Source of the DNA: Brassica napus
Taxonomy: Eukaryota; Streptophyta; Magnoliopsida; Brassicales; Brassicaceae
Direction of reading: 5' to 3'
Length of the DNA: 64,000 bases
NCBI RefSeq assembly: GCF_020379485.1
Contig: NC_063436.1
Location: 24,798,423 to 24,862,422, forward strand
In this document: one piece after another, positions 51,720-62,711 of the stretch
How the letters are laid out: each line of letters begins with the position of its first letter
Numbering within the stretch: the first letter of the stretch is position 1
Position numbers and translations under genes: made by a program
Notes under the pieces: model-generated
Told to the model about the DNA's origin: nothing
Seen by the model: only the letters and a program-made list of their open reading frames with translations
Database searches by the model: none

Positions 51720-54284
51720 TTAAGACTTGATCATGATCCTTGTCTGAACAGAGACAGGGATCTTAACATCATGAACACCATCAGTCCATGTCAAGCTTCC
51801 AAAGAAGTAACCAGTGTTGACTTTATAACTCGTTTTAGCCTTCACCGTGAAAGAGAGCACCTTCTTATCTTCGGAGCTAAAGACGAGTGTAGTCGGATTG
51901 ACGGTGAGAGTTATGCCGAGAGGAGACTCTATTACAGCTTTGTAGACTGACTTGATGGGTCCAACGTTGGTCACACTTCTTGTGAGTGTGACTTCTTTCT
52001 CAATATTTGGAATTGTGATTGAAGGTAAGTTCATATCAAGAATTGATGGCTTGGGAGTTGGACACTTAGTCTTTTTACCGATCACACGAGAGATTGAGGA
52101 GTCGTTGTAACCTTTGGAACACATGTAGTTGATGTAATCTTCAATCCCCATATCGTATACAAGTCCAGGGTGTGCAGCTCTTTGAGGGTTTACAAGACCT
52201 CCTCCATAGTCAAATGGATCTGCAAGCTTCTTGTTTGATCCTTCAGCAAAAATGGGTTCTCCAGATGGACTTGTCCTCCAAGCTTCAAAAAGAGACCGGT
52301 TTTTCAGTTTTATTTGTGTAATTAAAGAAGAATAGGTGAAGAACTAGGCAAAGAACCTGTTGTGACCAAAGCTGATCTAAATGCAGCAGGAGACCAATCA
52401 GGATGTAGAGACTTTAGGAGAGCTATGATACCAGAAACAACCGGAGTCGACATCGATGTCCCTGAGGCGAGTCCAAATCCATCGTGTCCGTTAGGATCAA
52501 ACGGACTTAATGCAGCTAGTATGCTCACACCAGGAGCTGCTATATCAGGCTACAGAGTAAAACGTGATTAATAATCTAGTTTCAAAATCTGACTTGAGAC
52601 ACAAGCTTTGTCTATAACCTTGAGAATGGCTGGTGAAACCGAGTTAGGCCCTCTAGATGAGAATTCAGCAACCTTTGGTGTTGCTGGCAGACCGGTTAGT
52701 GTCGTAGCTGCGCTGATTCTCGCTGTGGGCGACCTGTGATTCGACGTGGGGATCATAAGAAAACTTAAGTTTATGAATATAGTTTTTCTTTTTTTGTCAA
52801 AACTTTATGAACATAGTTTATTTGCTTCAAGATAAAGGACCTGGTGGTACGTATGTATTGCAAAATGTCGGTCCCAAGGTCGTAATCAGTGTAAATGCAA
52901 GGAAAAGCATGGCATCGATCAACAATGTCATCGGGATGTTGGGCATATATGACTCCTGCTACACCTTTCGTTTCAACTGGATAGGTACTAGTAGTATCGA
53001 AAACAAGAACTATTTTCCCCTTGACATCACCGTTATCATCACTCTCTGAATCCCAATAAGCTAAACCGGTTGAAATCTCCGGTCCAGTGAACAGAGACTC
53101 ACCCTAATTATACACCAAAAATAATTAATAAGTTATTAAAGGTCCAAATATGAAACTTTTGAACTATTTTTACGTAACATAAAACATACGAAGAGAGTTT
53201 GTTTATTGCCAAGTGTGATCTTTGTAGGAAAGGACCGGTCAAGAGTGGTTGCAGCAACGGTCAAGAGCCAAGGAGCAGCATTAGCAACAGTCTGAGCCTT
53301 AGGCCCTTCATTACTAGCCGCAGCCACAACCGGAATCCCTTTAGATACTGCGTGAAAGGCCCCGACAAAATCAGGCTTATCCACCTCGGTGTCCTCTGGA
53401 AGGTCCCCGGATATAGAAACAGACAAAACATCAACCCCATCGTGTATAGCATCATCAAAAGCCTTCAACATATCAGCAGTTGAACAGCTTCCACCGGGTC
53501 CTGTTCCGTCTTTTTGCATTGTGTTCCAACATACCTTGTAAGAGGCTATGCGTGCCCGAGGAGCACCACCTCGGACCGTGCCTTAGAAGAATCCACACAT
53601 CGGTTAGGAAGTAAACAAACTAACTAACTAATGTCTTATAAAAAATCTGTAGCTTCACCCTCAAGCTAGCTTTTGTGGTGAATACTACTATTCAAAAGCC
53701 GGTTTTGAAATTTAGGACTGTTATCGGATGTTTTGGTTAAAAGCAGAAACAATTAACAAACTTACTTAAAAAATATTATAAATAATATAAAATAAAGTGA
53801 ATTAAGCAATCATAAATAATACATTATAATTTTATTGGTTGACCAATTTTCAATAAAATAAAGTTGTCTTTGAAATATCAACATTTTTTTGAAACACCAA
53901 ATCTTCTGTAAAAACATCTTACATTATTGAACAGAGGGAGTATATCAGTACCTCGTGCTAGACCATAGAAGCTCACGTTGGGAACCAATGAGCCACCTGC
54001 TATTGTGGCTGTATGCGTGCCGTGACCGAGTGCATCCCTGTTGGATTTGAATTCTCTGACTGTTGTTGTTTTGAATGTTTCTCCCATCTCGGCTAGTAGG
54101 CCGTTTACGTAGTACTTAGCTCCTATTAGCTTTTTGTTGCAATGAATTGTGGCGTTAAACTTTTCTCCTGGTTCACATTTTCCTCTCCAACGCTTAGGTA
54201 TTGGTCCAAGGCCTTGATCGTTGAATACCTTTGACTCTGGCCATATTCCTTTATATATACATATATACATGATGTGAGACAAGG

Positions 54285-54315
<31 letters not shown>

Positions 54316-55239
54316 AAGAGGGAGAGAGAGAGAGAGACCGGTATCTATGACGCCGATGATAGCTTCACTGCCCATGTTGGTGTCATGAAGAAGACCTTTT
54401 ACAGATGTTGTTGAGGAAGAAAAAGAAGTTGGAATTTGAGAGAGTTCAAGGAGATCCCAAGTTCTTGTGGTTTGCAGTTTCAGAATCCGGTTTGGTATAA
54501 CATGGATTACTTCAGGATGGTCTGTGCAAGATTCCGGTTTTAAAAAAAAAGATCTCTGATATATGAAGTTTCTTTAGTTTGAGTTTGAGTTCTGTTTAGT
54601 ACGTACCTGATATTTTGTTTGCTTGGGAAGAAGTAAGAAGTGCTGCGAAACCGGAAAATCCATGTTGATAGCTGTAGATCATCGATTTATGTGCGTCTTC
54701 TTTGCTATATGTAACATGAAGATATAAGTTAGAGAGCAACTCATGATGTGCATTAAGAAGTATAACAAAAAGGAGTAGGGCTTTAGTTTCGTGAAGAAAC
54801 AGAACATAGCGAGAGGATTTCTTTGGTGGCAAGAAACTAATGTTAAATAAAACATATTCAGCAACTTTGATGTCATAGTCACTATGCATACAAAAAAAAT
54901 CTCACTAGAGATTTGGCCTTCTGAAGATGATTAAGTACCTATCAAGAAATGATTCAAGCATTTGATGATGAGAGGCTGTAACAAGTTCGGGATCATCATT
55001 TTCTCTTTCCCCAAGATAAACTATATAAACCTATGGAATTATTGAAAAATACACATTAGATAAAATAAAAGTTAATAATATCTTAGCAAATATGGAAATG
55101 TCATTTTTGCGTTAAATGCCTTGGTGTTGTTGTCTATGGCTCTCGCAGGTGAAAGAAAACCCAGCTCCGTGTTAACTAATAGAAACAAAGAAAATGCCAA
55201 TAGAAGCACAAGTTTGTAACTTGGTAAAGAGTTCTCCAT
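51720..55239 (-). CDS. Subtilisin-like serine protease, SBT3 type, full length
   Basis: Ten exons: 55239-55120, 55030-54939, 54704-54607, 54521-54339, 54248-53952, 53581-53190, 53103-52841, 52733-52619, 52549-52357, 52282-51720, giving 771 residues. A signal peptide ([19 protein letters not shown]) is followed by the inhibitor prodomain ([35 protein letters not shown]). The catalytic triad is intact: Asp163 in GVIDTG, His240 in GHGTHTA, Ser552 in GTSMSTP, with the oxyanion Asn in AASNEGP. A PA-like domain lies between His and Ser, and the FnIII-like domain ends in [18 protein letters not shown]. It should be a secreted, active protease. Intron 1 begins with GC, not GT (AAG|GCATTT). Intron 4 has TA and GA microsatellites, and intron 5 holds part of a MITE end (GAGGGAGTATA). 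Resembles Arabidopsis At4g21630-At4g21650. Confidence 0.94.
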
Positions 55240-55254
55240 TTTCTTTAATGAGAA

Positions 55255-55272
55255 GTGTGTGTGTGTGTGTGG
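55255..55272. repeat. (GT)9-like microsatellite in the subtilase leader
   Basis: A short GT run (GTGTGTGTGTGTGTGTGG) just upstream of the subtilase ATG, CA-rich in the sense of that gene. Confidence 0.85.
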
Positions 55273-55305
55273 AACAAAACCTATGTGGTTATTTATATAT
55301 GTAAA

Positions 55306-56047
55306 CTAGCCTTTGACCCGCACGTCCGCGCGGGTTTTGTTTTTCATAATTATATGTTTTTAATTTTTGACAATGCTATAAATTTAATTGTTTAAATTCT
55401 TGTTATCGATTCATAGGTTATTAAGTTTTGACATTGGTGTGTCTTGTTCAATGTGTTTAACTTCCATTTATAAACTATGAGATTATTTTTTCATTGTGCT
55501 TATATTCATTTTATTTGGTAAAATAAACATTAAAGTGTCAAATATTAGAGTTTTAATTATACTTGTGAGTTTTTATTTAATTATACTATAAATATTTTCA
55601 TGTAAAGTTGAATACATAGTTCAAATTTGAAGTAGAGATTTTTTTTAAAAAAAATACATTATTTAGACATAAACATAAATAAAATAGTAAAAAGTTTATT
55701 TTTTCATAATTATATGTTTTATTTTTGACAATGCCATGAACTTAATTGTTTAAATTCTTGTTATAGATTCATAGGTTATTAGGTTTTGACGTTGATGTAT
55801 CTTGTTCAATGTGTTTAACCTCCATTTATAAACTATGAGATTGTTTTTTTATTATGCTCATATTCATTTTATTTGGTAAAATAAACATTAAAGTGTCAAA
55901 TATTAGAGTTTTAATTATACTTGTGAGTTTTTTTAATTATACTATAAGTATTTTGATGTAAAGTTGAATATAAAGTTCAAATTTGAAATATAGATTTCTT
56001 AAAAAAAATACATTATTTAGACAGAAACATAAATAAAATAGTAAAAA
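55306..56047 (-). mobile_element. Helitron-like 3' end with internal tandem duplication
   Basis: On the minus strand the sequence ends with the hairpin ACCCGCGCGGACGTGCGGGT followed by CAAAGG and CTAG, then T. A GC-rich hairpin just before CTRR-T is the hallmark of a Helitron 3' terminus. Inside lie two tandem 360-bp copies, 55341-55700 and 55701-56047. The other end was not found, so the right border is only the end of the second copy. No coding capacity. Confidence 0.5.
55341..56047. repeat. Two tandem copies of a 360-bp AT-rich unit
   Basis: Both copies start TTTTCATAATTATATGTTTT and share TTGTTCAATGTGTTTAAC, AAATAAACATTAAAGTGTCA and ACATTATTTAGACA at matching positions. They differ by scattered changes and small indels, about 5-8 percent by eye. 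Confidence 0.9.
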
Positions 56048-57959
56048 CCAAGTTACCAAAAAAAATTCAAAAGTAAGTACAGCTTGTTGATAATTTAATT
56101 TATCAAGCCTAATTTAATTAAGTGACTTGTTATGATTAAAAATTTGGTACATCATAATTTACAATGTGGATCGTTATATAATATACCCAAGCCCATATAT
56201 TGTTTTTTCTGAAAAAAAAAAACAGAAACATATTTATTTTTATAAAAACATATATGAAAAGTCACTTAATTAAAGTCACAAAGAGATTAGTTTGATTTCA
56301 AATCCTCACCTAGTAATAATTTGATTACATTAACGTACCATATTAATTAATGAAAAGTTTCTTCATAAAGTTGAAAAAGCCATTTTCAATATTTTGACAT
56401 TAAAAACACACATACCTAGCTTGCATTTCGTTTTGATTCTTGGATTTTTTGTGTGTTTGTGATTTGTGGTTCTAAAGAACCCATAAAGGTGGTAGCTGGG
56501 TTTTTATCAAGACAATCAAAAACCCTATTAAAAATAGAGCTTGAAAGCACAATCACTTGGAACAGGTAGATTTCCTTGCTGATCAAGGCAGTGTTCATCA
56601 GTAATGTTAATATTACTGTGAATTGATATTTTGTTTTTACCCAAAAAAACTTTAAAATCTCATTCTCAATATTTTTTCCACCTTTCCCATGCTTTCGTTT
56701 TCTTTTCATGATATTTTCCTAAATATATCAAACTAACGTTTATAATATCTAGTGTTACAATAGACTCATGAGTCATGACGTTAATCACAAAAAATATATA
56801 GAGGGGGTAACACTTAACTGTTTCATCTCCAAGAATGCACTCAAGAGACTCTCCCCCACAACTGGTGTTCTGATTTCACGAATGAAGTAGCTTCATGTGT
56901 ACTCCATCCAGTCTTGTAGGGTTTAACGTATTAAGGTGTAAGACTTTTAGCAAGCGTACATTATTTTGTGATTTCAGAATATGAATGGGAAGTAATTAAA
57001 ATAATTATATATATTGACATGTCGAAAATAGGTAGGTTAACTTTTATTTTTGAATTTAATTGTCAGATATGGAGAGATTATAGATACGGTATATCTGTGA
57101 TATTCCTTGCAACATGCATTCCTAAAATCTTGTTAGATATTTTAAAATTAAACTAATGATATGGCAATATAGTTATTAATCTCCACGAAATTAATGTGTG
57201 CAATAAGTTTGTACTTAACGGTTGTTTTATTCTGATTTTAGTTGACTTAAAAAATGAAAATATTCATTCAATGGCATTCAATGGTAATTATTGAGGAAAA
57301 CTCAGGGCTAAGTACAAAATGTACTCCTGTTTTAATAGATTAGATGATTCATTCGTCTTTCAATTTACAGTTCATGGCCCACTTCAGCACTTAGACGTGG
57401 AGTTTTGGGTTAGACTTCGGTTAATATATGTATTTAATTAGTTCGGTTAAGAGGAATGTCATACTCAAAGGACAAAAACAAGGTCACTTTGATTAGATTT
57501 TGTTTTGGTTTAGGTGTGATGATTATACCTATGAGTAAACATCATTATTTAATATTTACCATATGACGATGACGATATGACGTAAGCGGAAGTTTGTTAG
57601 AGAATAAGATATTTTCGCTCCATTACCATATGAGTAAACATCATTATACTCATTAATTAGTTTCAAATGTACAGAGTCTACTTATATACATGACTCAACT
57701 GAATAAACCAAAAGTAAATAAATCGGTTTATATGTACCAGTGTACAATCATCAGCTATTAACCAAAACTATACAAGAGCTTTATACGATAATAGTATCAT
57801 TAGTCTTATATAATTGCATTCATTATTTATGTTGATTTGAGAAAATACTTGTCAAACTAAAACCTGACCTCATTGCGGTTCGTTTTGTTTCAATCAATAT
57901 CGGTTAGTGATCACCCTTACTAGGCACAAGAGTCGCGATAGAAGGGAAATATGACAACA

Positions 57960-58110
57960 ATAAATAAAAAATTGTTAAGGTTTAAGGGATTTTACACCCC
58001 GGTCTGAGGTTCAAAATTGGAAGCACTGTAGTCTAATAGTTAAGGTTTAAAGATTTCTATACCCAGGTCTGGGGTTCAAATCCCAGACTATGCAATTTAT
58101 TTACAGATTA
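57960..58110 (+). repeat. Two tRNA-like (SINE-type) units in tandem
   Basis: Two related units start GTTAAGGTTTAAGGGATT and GTTAAGGTTTAAAGATTT. The second has an A-box-like TAGTCTAATAGTTAAGG and a good B box GGTTCAAATCC (58073-58083); the first has a decayed B box. No full cloverleaf, so not a tRNA gene. Likely a SINE or tRNA-derived repeat. Confidence 0.5.
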
Positions 58111-58709
58111 CAAGAAATCCAGATTTCAAGTCTCGAAAAGAGCGATTTATTAAACAATTATGCAGACTACAAAAGAAAAGTTTACAAAGGATCTTCAACA
58201 TGGTGCAAGTAAATCTGGTCTAGAGTGGATCTTCATAGGTAGACGTAGGTTTTCATAAGGCACGTAGTATAAGTTGTTATTGAATCGTCTATGTAATCTT
58301 TCTTATATCATAATTGTAAGATCATAATAAATCAGCGTTAAAAAATAAAAATAAAAAAATTTATTTATTGAGTCAACCCGTGCAGGGTCATTTCGAGTCA
58401 AACCGGTTTTATCTCTTTTATCATGCGACTAAACCCCACCAAAATGTTTTGCTCCCTTTGTCAGATACCCACTTTCCTTAAAGCCTAATCCTTTCCTGAA
58501 ATTGTTTTATAGAAATCTATGATTTGTTTAACTAAATATTATCAGTTTGGCCTATAAGAGGATATCAATCATATCTGACTAATCTAGTTAGTAAGTTAAA
58601 CCATGGTTTGTTTACGACCATGACTGACGGAATTTGGTATAGAGAGAGATGATTATTATATCTTGATAGAGAAATCCAAACTGAAAGATAGAATCATTGA
58701 CGAGAAAAA

Positions 58710-59062
58710 GGTTTTTAGTGATTTAAACTCCGAACTATTTTTAGATCGGAAGAAAAACCACCAACTAAAATTTTATGCTTTTAAACCCTCAACAAAGATT
58801 TTGTTAGTGTATTAATCCCTCCGTTAACAGTTCCGATTAAAGTGGATGGAAAACATTAACTTGAAACACTGAGTTTCATTAAACCGAGGTACATGTCATT
58901 TTTTATAATGAAATTCAACGTTTTCCGTCCATTAGACGAAACTGTTAACGGAAGGGTTGATACACTAACAGAATCTTAGATGAAAGTTTAAGAACATAAA
59001 ATTTTAGTTGGAGATTTTTCTTCCGATCTAAAAATAGTTCAAGGTTTAAATCACTAAAAACC
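58710..59062. mobile_element. MITE with long terminal inverted repeats
   Basis: The left 78 bases, starting GGTTTTTAGTGATTTAAACT, are mirrored at the right end with about 88 percent identity, including ACTATTTTTAGATCGGAAGA and CAACTAAAATTTTATG. Further inside CTGTTAACGGA/TCCGTTAACAG also pair. Total 353 bp. AAAAA flanks both sides but may be chance. Confidence 0.85.
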
Positions 59063-59947
59063 AAAAAGAAAACCAATTCTAATTTTTGCATTTATGGGTA
59101 TACGCAAAAACATGGAATGTGTATTACAACATGAAACTATATGAAAAAAAAAACATGAAATCATATGCTAATATTTTTTTTCTAGTAAATTTTGTTCCAA
59201 TTATCTATATATTCTTATATATATTATTTTTATTTGAATAGATTTAATCTAATATTACTAAGAATTGACACTAAATGACTATACACAAGTAAACTTCTGT
59301 GTTACATTTGGATATATACTTTTCATTTGTCTCTTTGTACAGCATATATATTATAGTCATGTGTGCATATTATAGTCTTGAATTGAATGTGTTTTTCATA
59401 CTTGGTAGATAAATGGTGACCACCAATAGTTGAATCTGTTTGATAGTGGAATCTTCAAAGGTGGTACGACTGAATTTATTGACTCGCTTTTTATGCACGT
59501 GCAAGAAATAGATTATTTTGTGTTTTGTTTTTTCTTTTTCTGCCAAATGATTATTGTGTGTTTTCTTCTTTTTAGAAAGCCATGATAAATTATTAAATAC
59601 TAGAAATCTAGCATGCATCACTGATAATCCGTAACAAAGCACCGATTGACCTCACCCACTTGTCTCTCTTCATAATATATGTCCTCGAATACACGTTTGT
59701 GCTCATGTTACTACGTGTTTTCAGAACGTTGTTGTAGTATTGTTCTTAGCTGAGTGTTGAAGAATTTCTGAAGAACACCCTTTCACCTATTTTGTCTTCC
59801 TGGAGATTTTTATGACCGTGTTATTGTTGTAGGGTATTTATTGCGCATGCATGATACTTTGATCATACTAGTTTGCGATCATACTAATTAGTGTATGTTT
59901 ATTTCTGGTTGACTACAAACTACTACAAGATATATACCTAATTTGTA

Positions 59948-60523
59948 TTGAAGCCCACACTAAAGGCCCACTTATGATCCATTAAGAAATCTCAATAGTT
60001 TATGTATTAGGGTTTTTAGATTCATATAAATATGTTGTTAGATGTTCTTTGGTTGTAACTTTGGCTGCCTATAGTTGCAGCCTTCTTTAAACCTTTTATG
60101 AGATCAATCAAACTGTTTTAGATTCTTGGTGACAACTTACAAATCCTTTAGGTTTTTTATTTCTCTGCATAATAAAGCTCATTTGAGCTATCATCAATAA
60201 GTCTTTCAGACACAAATCTATCTTTTATAAAATATTCACATGGTATCAGAGCTTCAGTCGGTTCATGGGTGTTCCTATCTCTTCTAGAACTTCTACTCAA
60301 CTTATCAAGTAGCTTCAATGTCATGGATTTGTAAGTTGTCACCAAGAATCTAAAACAGTTTGATTGATCTCATAAAAGGTTTAAAGAAGGCTGCAACTAT
60401 AGGCAGCCAAAGTTACAACCAAAGAACATCTAACAACATATTTATATGAATCTAAAAACCCTAATACATAAACTATTGAGACTTCTTAATGGATCATAAG
60501 TGGGCCTTTAGTGTGGGCTTCAA
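59948..60523. repeat. Near-perfect 199-bp inverted repeat made of LTR sequence
   Basis: 59948-60146 and 60325-60523 are reverse complements with essentially one mismatch. The left arm continues into about 95 bases more LTR (ending ATATTCACA at about 60240) and then TGGTATCAGAGCTTC, the tRNA-Met primer-binding site of an LTR retrotransposon. So the left arm is part of an LTR with its primer site, and the right arm is a second LTR piece in opposite orientation. The spacer is 178 bp. Confidence 0.93.
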
Positions 60524-60792
60524 TAATTTGTTCTAAAGAAAAGACTATCAGATAACAAATGTTTTTACAATATATATAATATATAAATAGATTGATAATC
60601 GTACCGTAAATAATTTGCAAGATGCATGTTTTTGCTTAAGCAAGATGCATTTTTTAATGAAAAAAAGAAATGCGCTTGCGCTTTTACATACGTTTACTAT
60701 ATTCGGTCAACAAAAACCATAGTATGGAAAACATTAATCATTATAACAGTGAAACCCACTTAGCATAGAACTTCAAAGGCCTTCACTAATCA

Positions 60793-60976
60793 CACGAGTG
60801 GAGATTGTATTTGAGGTAAAGCTTCTCTCATTTTCAACCCGAAATACTTTATTATACTTTTTGACCAATATTTCTGATACTTGTTTTAGTTTCAGATTAC
60901 TATTTTACTAGCAAAATACATTCGCGCAACTAAGAGTGAAGCGATAAGGTTACCTCAAATACAATCTCCACTCGTG
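60793..60976. repeat. 27-bp perfect inverted repeat upstream of the LINE
   Basis: 60793-60819 is the exact reverse complement of 60950-60976 (core GAGTGGAGATTGTATTTGAG), with a spacer of 130 bases. Next to the right arm, CGATAAGGTTACC occurs twice (60942 and 61039). Confidence 0.9.
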
Positions 60977-61130
60977 TATTTTCAGATTGTATTTTGGTTG
61001 ATAATATATTTCTCTCTCCTAAAAAGGCGATCTTCTAGGCGATAAGGTTACCGTTAACCTAATCCCACCGTCGGACGGCCTCACGCCGCTCCGGCGAGCA
61101 ATCAACGCCCCTCTCTCACCCTCAGTTCTA

Positions 61131-62705
61131 ATGACTCCCAAAAAGAAAAAGAAATCTCGTAATCTCCTTCAGGGTTCTTCGAAGATGGCCCGTCTTCAAG
61201 GATTTGCGAAACCGTCTACGTCTGTCAAGGCTTTAAGGAAGTCGTCTCCTCTCGCCAGCGCATCGAGCGCTGATTCTGCAACTGCCGATTCGGTGGTACT
61301 GACGACTGACAAATTGTCTCTGAAGACTGAGGACTCTGTAGATCTGGGTTCCACCCATCTCTCGCCCTCCTTACCTTCGTGTATGGAATCTGACGGTTCC
61401 AACCCTCTCACGTCAAGTGAGCTTGCTTTTACCCCATCAGTGATAGAGGAGGAGACTCTGGTAGTCGCTATGGAGGGTACTCTTCCAACCCTGGAAGAGG
61501 ATACTCGAGAAGCTCTCCATACAACCCCGCAGAAGGCTGCAAATCTGGAAGCTCCCTCAGGACCGAAGAGCTATGCTAGTCTCCTCAAGGTCTCTGCCAC
61601 CTTGGAAGAACTAGGAACCTCCTCTGAGCACGTCTCAGGGGTCCCTTTCGTCCTAATTCCGGATGAGAACATTGCCTCAGCAAAGGAAGAGTTTCGTGAC
61701 TTCATCTTTGCTCGATTCCACGGAGACGGGCCCTCTATGGGGCGTATTATTGGAGTTGTCAATGCTGTGTGGGCAAAGACAGGACCGAGGATTTTTGTAC
61801 ACAATGTGGGTCAAGGTGAATACTTACTGCGAGTCACTAACGCTAAGACAAGAGAGCATCTCCTCTCCAGAACTTGCTGGAATATTGCGGGTTTTCCGAT
61901 GTTAGTCGCACCTTGGTCACCTGATTTCACCCCGGAGGAAGCCCCTATTACTAGTGCGGTGGTTCCAGTCGAGCTTAGAGGAGTCCCTTACTTGCTATTC
62001 AACCGGGAAAGCCTGAGTCGGCTAGCTACTGCAGTGGGTAAGCCAGAATCTCTGGCCCCTGAGACAGAGCGAAAGGAAAATTTCCAAGTTGCAAAACTGT
62101 TCGTGCGCGTCGATCTTACACGGGAGCTCCCTACGAAGATCATTTCTGGGTTCTCTAATGGCAAAGAGAATGAGATTTCGGTATCTTATCCATGGCTCCC
62201 TTTAAAGTGTAATGCTTGTGGGAAATACGGTCATCTCAACACTAAGTGTCGTAATCTACCTCGAGGAAATGGAGAAGTTAGAAGACGATCTTTGAGTCCT
62301 GCCCCTGCTGAAAAACAGGCAAGGAAACAGTCAAGGCAAGGCCGTGGCAAGAAGGCTATAAAATCTGCTCCTGCTAAAGAAGTGAGATCCCCTGAGAAGT
62401 CCCCAAGTAGACCCTCAGTGGCTATTGAACCTTTGGAGGATGGTGAAATTCCTCCGGTGGTGGGTCCTGAAGGGATCATAGACACAAGCCCTGAAGATGT
62501 TCAAAGATTGCCTTGTCTTACTGGCAAGATTCAACGCGCTAGTCTCTCTTACCAGCATCCATCTCCTGACTACTCGAACCCCTTCCTGCGGGCAACTGCT
62601 TCGTCATCTGATGACCCCGGCCCCGACAGCTCTGATGAGTATGCGGCACCGTTTTTTCTGGTTAACCGCCAGGGGTGTGGCCGCAAGGTCGCAAAATCTA
62701 TATAA
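61131..62705 (+). CDS. LINE ORF1: DUF4283 and zinc-knuckle RNA-binding protein
   Basis: 524 residues. A basic start (MTPKKKKKSRN) and an acidic, Ser/Thr-rich part (about 30-150) precede the DUF4283-like domain (about 170-290: FIFARFHGDGPSMGRIIGVV, GQGEYLLRVTNAKTREHLLS, GFPMLVAPWSPDF). A CCHC zinc knuckle follows at residues 360-373, CNACGKYGHLNTKC. The tail is basic, then Pro- and Asp/Ser-rich. Plant LINE ORF1 proteins bind the element RNA to form the particle used for target-primed reverse transcription. The stop TAA at 62703-62705 is 6 bases before the ORF2 ATG and in the same frame. Confidence 0.93.
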   Translation: MTPKKKKKSRNLLQGSSKMARLQGFAKPSTSVKALRKSSPLASASSADSATADSVVLTTDKLSLKTEDSVDLGSTHLSPSLPSCMESDGSNPLTSSELAFTPSVIEEETLVVAMEGTLPTLEEDTREALHTTPQKAANLEAPSGPKSYASLLKVSATLEELGTSSEHVSGVPFVLIPDENIASAKEEFRDFIFARFHGDGPSMGRIIGVVNAVWAKTGPRIFVHNVGQGEYLLRVTNAKTREHLLSRTCWNIAGFPMLVAPWSPDFTPEEAPITSAVVPVELRGVPYLLFNRESLSRLATAVGKPESLAPETERKENFQVAKLFVRVDLTRELPTKIISGFSNGKENEISVSYPWLPLKCNACGKYGHLNTKCRNLPRGNGEVRRRSLSPAPAEKQARKQSRQGRGKKAIKSAPAKEVRSPEKSPSRPSVAIEPLEDGEIPPVVGPEGIIDTSPEDVQRLPCLTGKIQRASLSYQHPSPDYSNPFLRATASSSDDPGPDSSDEYAAPFFLVNRQGCGRKVAKSI

Positions 62706-62711
62706 TTATCC

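Larger units (their letters stand above)
56048..59947. other. Gene-poor region
   Basis: AT-rich DNA without a gene that I can support. The minus-strand frame at 56416-56709 is Lys/Ile-rich and not recognised. Contains the tRNA-like repeat near 58.0 kb and the MITE at 58710-59062. Confidence 0.5.

Noticed and set aside
53700..53945. Full MITE in subtilase intron 5
   Set aside because: Only a right-end motif (GAGGGAGTATA) is clear; no matching left end or target duplication could be fixed.
58030..58100. Possible tRNA gene
   Set aside because: A- and B-box-like motifs are present but no acceptor stem or full cloverleaf can be drawn; more like a SINE or tRNA-derived repeat.
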